A stretch of DNA of 16,148 nucleotides, from the NCBI GenBank assembly GCA_041591915.1, contig JBFHRB010000041.1:1-16148 (forward strand), in the 5' to 3' direction. Shown here piece by piece: positions 6,390-13,172 of the stretch (positions within the stretch are counted from its first letter, which is position 1; every line of letters begins with the position of its first letter). Under the pieces are notes generated by a model. That model was not told the DNA's origin, did no database searches, and saw only the letters and a program-made list of their open reading frames with translations. Position numbers and translations under genes: made by a program. The stretch is from JBFHRB01 sp041591915. GTDB lineage: Bacteria; Actinomycetota; Nitriliruptoria; Nitriliruptorales; Nitriliruptoraceae.

Positions 6390-7558
6390 GCCGCCCCCCC
6401 GGCTGCGTGCGGCCTCGGATGCAGGGCTGTCCGACCATCTGCGAGGCGTACGTCCACCCGCCGACCCGCGAGCGGCACGTCCTCCTCGACGGCGGCCGTG
6501 ACGATCACCTGGTCCCACCGCTCACACGCGTCCGCGAGGCGTTGCCGGCGTGTCGTGTCCAGCTCGGCGAAGACGTCATCGAGCAGGACGACGGGCCGAT
6601 CCCCGACCTCGGCGAGTACCTCGAAGGTCGCGAGCTTGAGGGCCAGCGCGAGCGACCAGAGCTCGCCGTGGCTCGCGTAGCCGCGGGCCGGGAGGTCACC
6701 GATCGAGAGGTCGAGGTCATCGCGGTGGGGGCCGACCAGGGTGACGCCACGAGCACGTTCGTCGGCCGCGACCTCGAGCAGCGCGAACCGGAACGTCTCG
6801 GCGATCGGCCCCGGGTCCGGGACGTCCCGACCATCGAAGCCCAGGTCGTCACCGAGGCTCGAGCGGTAGATGACGCTGACCGGCTCCGGCCGGTCGGCCA
6901 CCTCGCGGTAGAACCGATCGACCGGCTCCGCGAGGGCCGCGGCGGCCGCGAGCCGGGCCCCGACGAGAGAGGTCCCGTGCTGGATCAGCTGGTCGGTCCA
7001 TGCCGCGAGCGTGTCGCCTGCGGACTCCGCCGCGGAGCCCCGCAGGCCACGCAGCTGCTTGAGCAGGTTGTTGCGCTGTCGCAGCACGCGCTCGTACTCG
7101 CTCTTGGCTGCGGCGTAGGCGGGTCGACGCTGGGACAGCAGCTCGTCGAGGAAGCGCCGGCGCTCGCCCGGGTCACCACGGACGATGGCCACGTCCTCGG
7201 GGGCGAACAGCACCACCCGCAGCACACCCGTGGCGTCGGCCGACCGGCGCACGTCCTGCCCGTCGACCCGCATGCGACTACGACGACCCGGCGCGAGCTC
7301 GAGTTCGATGCTGCGCCGCCGGCCAGCATCCGTCTCCAGCCACAGGCGCAGGTAGCCGGCCTCGGCCCCCTTGCGGACCAGCGGGGTGTCGGAGGCGACC
7401 CGGTGGGAGTTGCCCGTCGCGACACGGTGGACGGCCTCGACGAGGTTCGTCTTGCCCTGCGCGTTGGGTCCGACCAGGACGGTCACCCCGTCGGCGAACT
7501 CGATCGAGGCCGCCGCGTACGAGCGCACGTCCTGCAGTTCCAGTCGCCGCAGGAACAT
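6386..7558 (-). CDS. recF: RecF recombination/repair ATPase
   Basis: RecF is an SMC-like ATPase that with RecO and RecR loads RecA at gaps and stalled forks. The 390-residue length is usual. It has a Walker A at 30-38 (GPNAQGKTN), an ABC-type signature at 296-304 (SHGELWSLA, the actinobacterial form of the RecF motif), and a Walker B at 323-328 (VVLLDD), followed by the D-loop region AELD. The ATG at 7558 follows the dnaN stop by 19 bases. No strong ribosome-binding site is visible, so coupling to dnaN translation is likely. The 3' end overlaps the dciA GTG by four bases. C-terminal residues 375-390 are Ala/Gly/His-rich and probably disordered. Confidence 0.96.
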   Translation of the reverse strand: MFLRRLELQDVRSYAAASIEFADGVTVLVGPNAQGKTNLVEAVHRVATGNSHRVASDTPLVRKGAEAGYLRLWLETDAGRRRSIELELAPGRRSRMRVDGQDVRRSADATGVLRVVLFAPEDVAIVRGDPGERRRFLDELLSQRRPAYAAAKSEYERVLRQRNNLLKQLRGLRGSAAESAGDTLAAWTDQLIQHGTSLVGARLAAAAALAEPVDRFYREVADRPEPVSVIYRSSLGDDLGFDGRDVPDPGPIAETFRFALLEVAADERARGVTLVGPHRDDLDLSIGDLPARGYASHGELWSLALALKLATFEVLAEVGDRPVVLLDDVFAELDTTRRQRLADACERWDQVIVTAAVEEDVPLAGRRVDVRLADGRTALHPRPHAAGGAA

Positions 7559-7577
7559 CGGGGCGCGCCGCTCGTCG

Positions 7578-8705
7578 TCAGATCTTCATCGGCATCAGCA
7601 GGTACGTGAAGTCCTCCAGCTCCACGTCGGCGCCGTCGTCCGCCGGCGTCACGTGCGGCTTGAGCACGGCCGGCTTGAGCCCGTCTCGAAGCTCTATGCG
7701 CACCTGGTCGGTGCCGGTGGCCTCGAGGCCCGCGAGGAGGAAGTTCGGGTTGAACGCGATCTGCAGGCCCTCACCGTTGATCTCGGCAGGAAGCGCCTCC
7801 GACGCCGCGCCACGCTCGCTGTTCGCGGCCTGCAGCTCGATCGAGCCGTCACCGATCACCATCTTGACCGGCGTGTTGGCCGCACCGATCGCGATGACGG
7901 CGACACGGGAGATCGACTCCATGAGCTGCGCGCGATCGACCACGACGCTCGTCTCGAAGCTGTCGGGGAGCAGCTGGCCGTAGTTCGGGAAGGTGCCCTC
8001 GATCAGCCGCGTGGTCAGGACGCGGTCGCCGTACAGGAACGACGCCTGCCCCTCCTCGAGGGCGACGGTCACCGCGCCCCCGGCCTCGGTGGCGGCGCGA
8101 GCCGCCTCCTGCAGTGCGCGAGCCGGGATGAGCGCCTTGCCGTCGACCGCCTGGTCCCAGGCCAGTCGCCGGACGGCGAGCCGGTAGCTGTCCGTCGCCG
8201 CCGCGGTGAGCATCCCCTCGGAAGCCTCGAGGTGCACGCCCGTGAGGACGGGGCGACCGTCGTCGGTCGCTGCCGCGCGGGCCACCTGGTTCACGAGCTT
8301 GCCGAACGCCTCGGACTTCAGTGCGCCCCGTGGGGCGTCGTCCGCCGGCTGAGGAAGCGTCGGGAAGTCCTCGGCGGGCATCGCGCGCAGGTCGTACTGC
8401 AACGACCCGCACGTGATCGTCACCGTGTCGTTGGTGCCGTCGATGTCGACCGGCGCGTCGGGGAGCTTCGCGACCAGCTGCGAGAGCAGCTTGCCGAGGA
8501 GCAGGACCCGACCCGGCTGCTCGATCTGCACGGGTATCGAGATCTCCGCGGAGACCTCGAGGTCGGTGGCGCGGCAGAAGAGCCGGCCTTCATCTGCCTC
8601 GAGAAGCACACCGGCGAGCGCCGGCAGGCTCACCCGGGAGCTGACGGTCCGGGTCGCCCATGCAACGGCCTCTGCGAGTTCGCTTCGTTCAGCGCGGAGC
8701 TTCAC
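7578..8705 (-). CDS. dnaN: DNA polymerase III beta subunit (sliding clamp)
   Basis: The sliding clamp that tethers DNA polymerase III and many repair enzymes to DNA; it works as a ring of two subunits with three similar domains each. The 375-residue protein shows the family start (KLRAERSELAEAVAWATR, residues 2-19), the conserved LRAMPAEDFP region near 110, and the characteristic C-terminal YLLMPMKI. An ATG at 8711 is possible, but GGGAGG ends just one base before it. The GTG at 8705 has ideal 7-base spacing from that site, and the resulting N-terminus aligns with the MKIRVERD-like start of actinobacterial homologues, so 8705 is preferred. Codirectional with dnaA; the intergenic gap carries the presumed origin. 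Confidence 0.96.
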   Translation of the reverse strand: MKLRAERSELAEAVAWATRTVSSRVSLPALAGVLLEADEGRLFCRATDLEVSAEISIPVQIEQPGRVLLLGKLLSQLVAKLPDAPVDIDGTNDTVTITCGSLQYDLRAMPAEDFPTLPQPADDAPRGALKSEAFGKLVNQVARAAATDDGRPVLTGVHLEASEGMLTAAATDSYRLAVRRLAWDQAVDGKALIPARALQEAARAATEAGGAVTVALEEGQASFLYGDRVLTTRLIEGTFPNYGQLLPDSFETSVVVDRAQLMESISRVAVIAIGAANTPVKMVIGDGSIELQAANSERGAASEALPAEINGEGLQIAFNPNFLLAGLEATGTDQVRIELRDGLKPAVLKPHVTPADDGADVELEDFTYLLMPMKI

Positions 8706-8748
8706 GCGCATCCCTCCCGATCGGTGTGTATCCCCAGCCTGGTAGTGA

Positions 8749-8793
8749 GGAAGTACAACTCTACTTCTGATACGTCATCATCATCAGGCATGT
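8749..8793. other. AT-rich patch, candidate DNA unwinding element
   Basis: Bases 8751-8790 are about 60% A+T in an otherwise strongly GC-rich window. The patch contains GAAGTA and TACTTC as a small inverted repeat (8750-8755 and 8762-8767) and a TCATCATCATCA run. It sits between the DnaA-box array and dnaN, the usual place of the unwinding element. Runs resembling DnaA-trios (minus strand CAG-AAG-TAG at 8761-8769) are present but not diagnostic. Confidence 0.5.
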
Positions 8794-8919
8794 GGAACCT
8801 GTTGACGACGCGGTGTTTCCGCAGGTCAGCGGGGGATTCCGCCCCGTGGACAGCGTGTGGGTATCCCGTGGCGTCATCCACCGCCGTCCACATGACACGC
8901 GTGTAGTTCCCGATCTGCC

Positions 8920-9050
8920 CACAGGTGCCCACAGCCTCTCCACCGCTCATCCACGCCTGAACCACAGGTGCTGCGCACAGGTGGGACACAGGTCGTCCAC
9001 CGCTCGTCCACCGTGGGCCCACAGTGCTGCGCACAGGTTCGTGCACAGGT
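8920..9050 (+). repeat. Six-copy CACAGGT array
   Basis: CACAGGT occurs at 8920, 8963, 8976, 8987, 9032 and 9044 (starts), all on the plus strand. Two of the copies belong to an exact 14-base direct repeat, TGCTGCGCACAGGT, at 8969-8982 and 9025-9038. Local spacings of 13, 11 and 12 bases are close to one helical turn. The copies may be degenerate DnaA boxes (ending in CACA) with a conserved GGT extension, or a site for another origin-binding protein. Confidence 0.7.
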
Positions 9051-9053
9051 CGG

Positions 9054-9072
9054 TGCCCGGCTGACCGGGGCA
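9054..9072 (-). terminator. Weak hairpin downstream of dnaA
   Basis: TGCCCGG and CCGGGGCA pair with one bulge around a CTGA loop, 25 to 43 bases past the dnaA stop in the direction of transcription. There is no T-run. It could end or attenuate dnaA transcription before the origin, but may be incidental. Confidence 0.25.
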
Positions 9073-9096
9073 TGCCGCTGGCTGGATGCGATGGCA

Positions 9097-10617
9097 TCAA
9101 GCGGCGCGCGCTCGGGTCTTGATGCGGTTGGTCAGTTCCTGGACCTGGTCGTAGACGTTGCGGCGCTCCGCCATGAGTCCGCTGATCTTGGTGTTGGCGT
9201 GCATGACGGTCGTGTGGTCGCGGCCACCGAAGGCCTTGCCGATCTTGGGCAGGCTCAGGTCGGTCAGCTCCCGCACGAGGTACATCGCGATCTGGCGGGC
9301 CGTGACGAGGTTGCGGCTGCGTGAGGGCGAGCAGAGGTCCTCGATGGTGAGCTGGAAGTACTCCGACACCGTGTCCATGATCAGCTGCACGCCGATCTCC
9401 TGCTCACGGTCGTCCGGGAACAGGTCCTTGAGCACCATCTCGGCGAGCTGGATGTCGACCGGCGATCGCTGGAGGCTGGCGAAGGCCGTGACCCGCAGCA
9501 GCGCGCCCTCGAGCTCGCGGATGTTGGACTGGACCTTGGAGGCGATGAACTCCAGGCAGTCCGGCGGGACCGGGAGGTCCTCGGCCTCGGCCTTCTTGCG
9601 GAGGATCGCGATACGGGTCTCGAGCTCGGGCGGCTGGACGTCGACCATGAGGCCCCACTCGAACCGGCTGCGCAGCCGGTCCTCGAGGCGCGCGATCTTC
9701 TTCGGTGGCCGGTCCGAGCTGATGACGATCTGCTTCTCGGCGTTGTGCAGCGCGTTGAACGTGTGGAAGAACTCCTCCTGCGTCCGCTCGGCCCGCTCGA
9801 GGAACTGGATGTCGTCGATCAGCAGCACGTCGGTCTGGCGGTACTGGCGCTGGAACCCGCTGTTGGACTGGGTCTGGATGGCCGAGATGAACTCGTTCGT
9901 GAACTGCTCGGTGGTGACGTAGCGGACCTTCAGGCGCGGGTAGAGCGACCGGACGTAGTGGCCGATCGCGTGCAGGAGGTGGGTCTTGCCCAGACCGGCG
10001 TCCCCGTAGATGAAGAGGGGGTTGTAGGCCTTGGCCGGGGCCTCGGCGACCGCGAAGGCCGCGGCGTGCGCGAAGCGGTTCGAGGTCCCGATGACGAAGT
10101 TGTCGAAGATGTACTTCGGATTGAGTTGGGTGGCCTCGTCGACCTCCGGGTTCTCCGCAGGCCGTGGCTCGGGGAGGTGGATGGTCGGTCCGGGCGGCCG
10201 ACCCGGTGCCTCGAGCCCGGCGCCCACCGGATCGGCCGGTGGTGGCGCCGTGATGGGCGGTGGGAGGTCGATGGTCGGATCGATGGTCGGTGGCGCGGCC
10301 ATCGTCATCGCCGGGGGCTCGCCAGACGTGACGGCTTCTGGCCCCGGCACGGTTCCGAGCGGCTCGGGGTTGGGCTGGACGGTGATGACGACGGTGAGCT
10401 CGCGCCCCGCGGCCGCCGCGAGCGCCGTGCGGATGCGCTCGCCGCAGCGGGTGTCGAGCCACTCGCGAGCGAAGCTGTGCGGCGTGGCCAGCACGACCGT
10501 GTCCTCGCTGAACCCGACGGGGCGCGTGGCCTGCAGCCACTGCCGCTGGACCGGCGATTCGACGACGGTGACGACGTCCTCCAGGGCTTCCTTCCAGAGG
10601 ACTTCAGGATCGAGCAC
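9097..10617 (-). CDS. dnaA: Chromosomal replication initiator DnaA
   Basis: The AAA+ ATPase that binds DnaA boxes, melts the origin and recruits helicase. From the GTG at 10617 the protein is 506 residues. Domain I spans about 1-73, a Pro-rich flexible domain II about 74-160, and the AAA+ domain about 165-375, with Walker A GDAGLGKTH (205-213), Walker B LLIDDIQ (265-271) and box VII Arg residues in DRLRSRF (313-319). The C-terminal helix-turn-helix includes the DnaA signature GGRDHTTVMHA (464-474). The GTG start is preferred because GAGGAA lies about 5 bases upstream and the protein then begins with the expected helix (LDPEVLWKEALEDV). An in-frame ATG at 10644 lacks a ribosome-binding site; one at 10728 falls within the DnaA-box cluster. 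Autoregulation by DnaA is suggested by boxes at the promoter and in the leader. Confidence 0.97.
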   Translation of the reverse strand: MLDPEVLWKEALEDVVTVVESPVQRQWLQATRPVGFSEDTVVLATPHSFAREWLDTRCGERIRTALAAAAGRELTVVITVQPNPEPLGTVPGPEAVTSGEPPAMTMAAPPTIDPTIDLPPPITAPPPADPVGAGLEAPGRPPGPTIHLPEPRPAENPEVDEATQLNPKYIFDNFVIGTSNRFAHAAAFAVAEAPAKAYNPLFIYGDAGLGKTHLLHAIGHYVRSLYPRLKVRYVTTEQFTNEFISAIQTQSNSGFQRQYRQTDVLLIDDIQFLERAERTQEEFFHTFNALHNAEKQIVISSDRPPKKIARLEDRLRSRFEWGLMVDVQPPELETRIAILRKKAEAEDLPVPPDCLEFIASKVQSNIRELEGALLRVTAFASLQRSPVDIQLAEMVLKDLFPDDREQEIGVQLIMDTVSEYFQLTIEDLCSPSRSRNLVTARQIAMYLVRELTDLSLPKIGKAFGGRDHTTVMHANTKISGLMAERRNVYDQVQELTNRIKTRARAA

Positions 10618-10708
10618 AGGTCTTCCTCGCGGTCGGTGCGTCATGCGGCGATCAGCCGGAGAACGCCACGGAACAGCAGTTTGGGGCCGTTCGGAGCCAC
10701 CGCACCTG

Positions 10709-10740
10709 CTATCCACAGAGATGTCCACACGTGTGGATAG
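10709..10740. promoter_or_regulatory. DnaA-box cluster with inverted pair in the dnaA leader
   Basis: Three boxes lie here: CTATCCACA (10709-10717), ATGTCCACA (10721-10729) and the reverse-oriented TGTGGATAG (10732-10740, CTATCCACA on the other strand). The last two form a 14-base perfect palindrome, TCCACACGTGTGGA (10724-10737). Each box differs from TTATCCACA at one or two positions. The cluster lies about 92-123 bases upstream of the dnaA start codon and downstream of the candidate promoter. Confidence 0.85.
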
Positions 10741-10838
10741 CTCGGTTCTAGCGGGGCAGCACCACAGGCACCGCGGGGAAGGGATCCCACCCGGCCGGGA
10801 CCGGTCTGGACCACAGCAGGTGGCGATCGGGAGTCGGG

Positions 10839-10868
10839 ACTATAGGGGGTGGTGTCGAGGCGACGCAA
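10839..10868 (-). promoter_or_regulatory. Candidate dnaA promoter
   Basis: On the minus strand TATAGT (10844 to 10839) matches the -10 consensus at five of six positions. TTGCGT (10868 to 10863) lies 18 bases upstream as a weak -35. It would give a dnaA leader of roughly 215 bases containing the DnaA-box cluster. The perfect DnaA box at 10872-10880 sits four bases from the -35. Confidence 0.55.
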
Positions 10869-10871
10869 CAG

Positions 10872-10880
10872 TTATCCACA
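10872..10880 (+). promoter_or_regulatory. Perfect DnaA box TTATCCACA
   Basis: An exact match to the strong E. coli-type DnaA box, the only perfect one noticed in the window. It lies directly upstream of the candidate dnaA -35, so DnaA bound here could touch RNA polymerase and control dnaA transcription (inference). Confidence 0.88.
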
Positions 10881-11164
10881 ACAGCGGGACCTGTGCGCTG
10901 CACGCTCGGAACAGTCTGGATATCTCCCTCGTCCGCACGGAAACGGGCTGGAGCGCGCGCTCTCGCGGAGATGGCGCGCGATCAACGGATGGAAACTGCG
11001 CGCCACAAGCCCACCTGGGCCGCAACAGCACCCATGATCGGTGGGTTTGGCGCGCATCCAAGGGAGGGGCGCGACCGATGAACGCACGCGCCCTTGCCGG
11101 AGGTCGGGATCGGGTGATAGCGGGATCCCTGGCGAGCGGCGCGGGCGCACGGGCGCACGGACGT

Positions 11165-11194
11165 TTGACCGCGTGACGATCACGTCCGTAGACT
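11165..11194 (+). promoter_or_regulatory. Promoter of the rpmH operon
   Basis: TTGACC (11165-11170) and TAGACT (11189-11194) form a good housekeeping-sigma promoter with an 18-base spacer. The rpmH start follows about 115 bases downstream, leaving a leader of roughly 110 bases. Confidence 0.75.
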
Positions 11195-11310
11195 CCCCCG
11201 GACTCTGTCGATACCGGCCCACGCACCAGCCGTCGCGGTCACTGCACCACACCATCCGACCCGGTTCTTCGCGCTGTGTGCTCCCGTCACCCATCCAGGG
11301 AGGCCTTCCT

Positions 11311-11445
11311 GTGAAGCGCACCTTCCAGCCGAACAACCGCCGTCGTGCCAAGAAGCACGGCTTCCGTTCGCGCATGCGGTCCCGCTCGGGCCGCGCGGTC
11401 GTCAAGAACCGTCGCAGCAAGGGTCGGTCGAAGCTGTCGGCCTGA
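11311..11445 (+). CDS. rpmH: 50S ribosomal protein L34
   Basis: L34 is a small basic protein of the large ribosomal subunit (44 aa). The whole family pattern is visible: KRTFQPNNRRRAKKHGFR at residues 2-19, then RSRSGRAVVKNRRSKGR and a short LSA end. The GTG at 11311 has AGGGAGG (11297-11303) 7 bases upstream, which settles the start. It heads the run rpmH-rnpA-yidD-yidC-jag; the rnpA ATG follows after three bases. The good promoter at 11165-11194 should drive it. High L34 demand relative to RNase P protein suggests processing or weak coupling downstream, as known in other bacteria. The gene sits in its usual place divergent from dnaA. Confidence 0.97.
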   Translation: MKRTFQPNNRRRAKKHGFRSRMRSRSGRAVVKNRRSKGRSKLSA

Positions 11446-11448
11446 TCG

Positions 11449-11802
11449 ATGCTCACCGCGCCGCCGCCGGCGCTGGATCGCCTGCGTGACAGCGCCACCA
11501 TCGCCTCCGTCCTCGCGGCCCGCACCCAGCGGGCGGGCGAGTTCGTTGTGCTGTGTGCCATCGACCGCAGGGATGACCAACCATCGCGCTTCGCCGTCGT
11601 CGCGTCGCGACGGGTCGGCACTGCGGTGGCGCGCAACCGTGCCAAGCGCGTCCTGCGTGAGGCGGCGCGTGGAGTTGCGTTCCGGCCGGGGTTGGACCTC
11701 GTGCTTATCGCGCGCCGGGATGCCGCCGCCGCGCTGTCGTCAGTGGTGACGCAGGAGCTGGGAAAGCTCGCGTCGGCCCTGGACCTGACGGCCGCGAGAT
11801 GA
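11449..11802 (+). CDS. rnpA: Ribonuclease P protein component
   Basis: The protein subunit of RNase P, which matures tRNA 5' ends together with the RNA subunit. It is 117 residues, the usual size. The family signature spans about 47-75, with RFAVVASRRVGTAVARNR and AKRVLREAAR containing the conserved RNR motif (62-64) that contacts the RNA. The hydrophobic strand at 82-88 (LDLVLIA) follows as in homologues. The ATG begins three bases after the rpmH stop, with no clear ribosome-binding site of its own apart from sequence inside rpmH, consistent with coupling. Its stop overlaps the yidD ATG (ATGA). Confidence 0.95.
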   Translation: MLTAPPPALDRLRDSATIASVLAARTQRAGEFVVLCAIDRRDDQPSRFAVVASRRVGTAVARNRAKRVLREAARGVAFRPGLDLVLIARRDAAAALSSVVTQELGKLASALDLTAAR

Positions 11803-12143
11803 ACACCGTGAGCCCACCCGACGGCACGTCCACCGGGCGAGCGTCCGGGCGCGCGGAGATGTCAGACCTGACGAGGCCCGATGGCCGTGCGGGCGGTGAG
11901 GCCCTCGCCGGGGGTCGTTCGCCGCTCGCCCGCGTCCTGCTCGCGTTGATCACCGTCTATCGGTGGACCGCCACCTTCCGGCAGCCCCGTTGCCGGTTCC
12001 ACCCGACCTGTTCGGCGTATGCCACGGAGAGCATCCAGGTTCACGGTGCGCTCCGCGGCTCGGTGTATGCCGTACGCCGCATCGGTCGCTGCCACCCCTG
12101 GAACCCGGGTGGCGTCGACCACGTACCACCTCCGAGGAAGTAG
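11799..12143 (+). CDS. yidD: YidD-family membrane protein insertion efficiency factor
   Basis: YidD is a small membrane-associated protein that aids YidC-dependent insertion. The 114-residue product contains the complete family core at about 60-110: CRFHPTCSAYA (64-74), then an ESIQVHGALRGSVYAVRR stretch and RCHPWNPGGVDHVP (97-110). The three cysteines of the family are present. An amphipathic/hydrophobic helix (43-55) precedes the core. The first 40 residues are a low-complexity extension (Gly/Arg/Asp/Ser) absent from typical short YidD proteins. The ATG at 11799 overlaps the rnpA stop. A later ATG at 11859 would remove 20 residues; the overlap favours the earlier start only moderately. yidC follows four bases after the stop. 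Confidence 0.9.
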   Translation: MNTVSPPDGTSTGRASGRAEMSDLTRPDGRAGGEALAGGRSPLARVLLALITVYRWTATFRQPRCRFHPTCSAYATESIQVHGALRGSVYAVRRIGRCHPWNPGGVDHVPPPRK

Positions 12144-12147
12144 ACCC

Positions 12148-13155
12148 GTGGGAATCTGGACCGGCATAAAGAACGGACTCGAGCAGTCGCTCGGCTTCCT
12201 CGAGGGCGCTCTCGACGGGATCTTCGGCGACGCCTCCTGGGGTTGGGCGATCATCGCGCTCACCCTGATCATCCGCGTGCTGTTGCTGCCGCTGGCCGTG
12301 AAGCAGACGCGCAGCATGAAGGGCATGCAGGAGCTCCAGCCGCAGGTCAAGGCGATCCAGAAGAAGTACAAGGTCGATCGCGACCTGATGCGCAAGGACC
12401 CCCAGGCCTACCGGGACAAGCGCGCCCAGATGAACGAAGAGGTGATGGGGCTCTACAAGGAGGCGGGGGTCAATCCCGCCTCCGGCTGCCTGCCGTTGCT
12501 GGCCCAGGCGCCGATCTTCTTCGCGCTCTTCCAGGTCCTGCGGGACTCGGAGATGCTCAAGGACGCCACGTTCTACTTCTTCACGAGCGGAGTCAGCGTT
12601 CCCGGCGACGCCGGAGCGACGGCTGGTGCTGGCCTCGGCGCGCTCGTGAGCTGGGCGGGCTGGCCCGGGTGGCTGCTCATCGTGCTCATGGCGGCCACGA
12701 TGTTCATCACGCAGAAGCAGATGATGGCCCGCAGTGCCACCGACGGCGCAGCGGCGCAGCAGCAGAAGATCATGCTGTACGTGATGCCGGTGTTCCTGGC
12801 GGCCATCTCCTTCAACCTGCCGATCGGCGTGCTCCTCTACTGGGTCACGACCAACATCTGGCAGGCGGTCCAGCAGCTGGTGATCCTCCGCGAGGTCGAG
12901 CACTCCATCCCGGAGTCGGTCACCAACGGCAACGGGAAGACCCCGAGCGACCGCCCCGCGAAGAGCTCCCCCAAGGGCTCGCCCACGGGCTCGGCCAAGG
13001 GCTCGTCGGGGAACAAGCCCAAGAATCCGAGCAACAACAAGCAGAAGGGTGCACCGCACCCGAAGAGCAAGGCGGCGCAGAACCAGAAGAAGCGCCCCAA
13101 CCAAACCAACCGTTCCGGCAAGCGGAGCCACCTCCCTGGTGGCGGGCGGAACTGA
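12148..13155 (+). CDS. yidC: YidC/Oxa1-family membrane protein insertase
   Basis: YidC inserts and folds inner-membrane proteins, alone or with SecYEG. The 335-residue product is the short five-helix type without the large periplasmic domain of proteobacteria. Membrane segments are visible at about 33-52 (with the conserved groove Arg43), 112-132, 165-188 and 208-232. A charged cytoplasmic hairpin (52-105) lies between the first two. The C-terminal 80 residues are rich in Lys, Ser, Pro, Asn and Gly, a basic tail that may touch the ribosome. The GTG at 12148 has GAGGAAG (12134-12140) seven bases upstream and begins GIWTGIKNGLEQ. The longer frame from 12019 would overlap yidD. jag follows at once. 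Confidence 0.95.
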   Translation: MGIWTGIKNGLEQSLGFLEGALDGIFGDASWGWAIIALTLIIRVLLLPLAVKQTRSMKGMQELQPQVKAIQKKYKVDRDLMRKDPQAYRDKRAQMNEEVMGLYKEAGVNPASGCLPLLAQAPIFFALFQVLRDSEMLKDATFYFFTSGVSVPGDAGATAGAGLGALVSWAGWPGWLLIVLMAATMFITQKQMMARSATDGAAAQQQKIMLYVMPVFLAAISFNLPIGVLLYWVTTNIWQAVQQLVILREVEHSIPESVTNGNGKTPSDRPAKSSPKGSPTGSAKGSSGNKPKNPSNNKQKGAPHPKSKAAQNQKKRPNQTNRSGKRSHLPGGGRN

Positions 13156-13172
13156 TGACAGGAGGACGCGAC

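Larger units (their letters stand above)
8706..9096. other. dnaA-dnaN intergenic region, presumed oriC
   Basis: This 391-base gap has no gene but dense DnaA-box-like sites. Forward sites with a TCCAC core: 8874-8882 (TCATCCACC), 8884-8892 (CCGTCCACA), 8947-8955 (TCATCCACG), 8993-9001 and 9004-9012 (TCGTCCACC twice, 11 bases apart). Reverse-oriented: 8845-8853 (CTGTCCACG on the minus strand) and, weaker, 8856-8864. Six CACAGGT copies and a 14-base direct repeat are interleaved, and an AT-rich patch lies next to dnaN. The palindrome GTGGGCCCAC occupies 9013-9022. The dnaA-dnaN gap is the established origin site in Streptomyces and mycobacteria. Initiation here is inferred. Confidence 0.85.
10618..11310. 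promoter_or_regulatory. dnaA-rpmH divergent intergenic region
   Basis: This 693-base gap carries the dnaA promoter candidate (10839-10868), DnaA boxes at 10709-10740 and 10872-10880, and the rpmH promoter (11165-11194). Between about 10881 and 11160 I see no further strong motif, RNA gene or convincing coding frame; only short inverted repeats such as GGGATC/GATCCC (11106-11129) occur. It is the second DnaA-box region flanking dnaA and could be part of a bipartite origin as in Bacillus subtilis (inference). Confidence 0.75.

Noticed and set aside
6407..7609. 400-codon plus-strand frame opposite recF
   Set aside because: Complement of recF with all motifs on the other strand; no ribosome-binding site or family resemblance.
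7371..8906. 511-codon plus-strand frame opposite dnaN
   Set aside because: Shadow of dnaN running into the origin region; no conserved motif.
9745..10740. 331-codon plus-strand frame opposite dnaA
   Set aside because: Shadow of dnaA; low-complexity translation without domain features.
11078..11176. 32-codon open frame with GGGAGGGG upstream in the dnaA-rpmH gap
   Set aside because: A plausible ribosome-binding site exists, but the frame is short, Ala/Gly/Arg-rich, and its end overlaps the rpmH -35; without conservation it cannot be supported.
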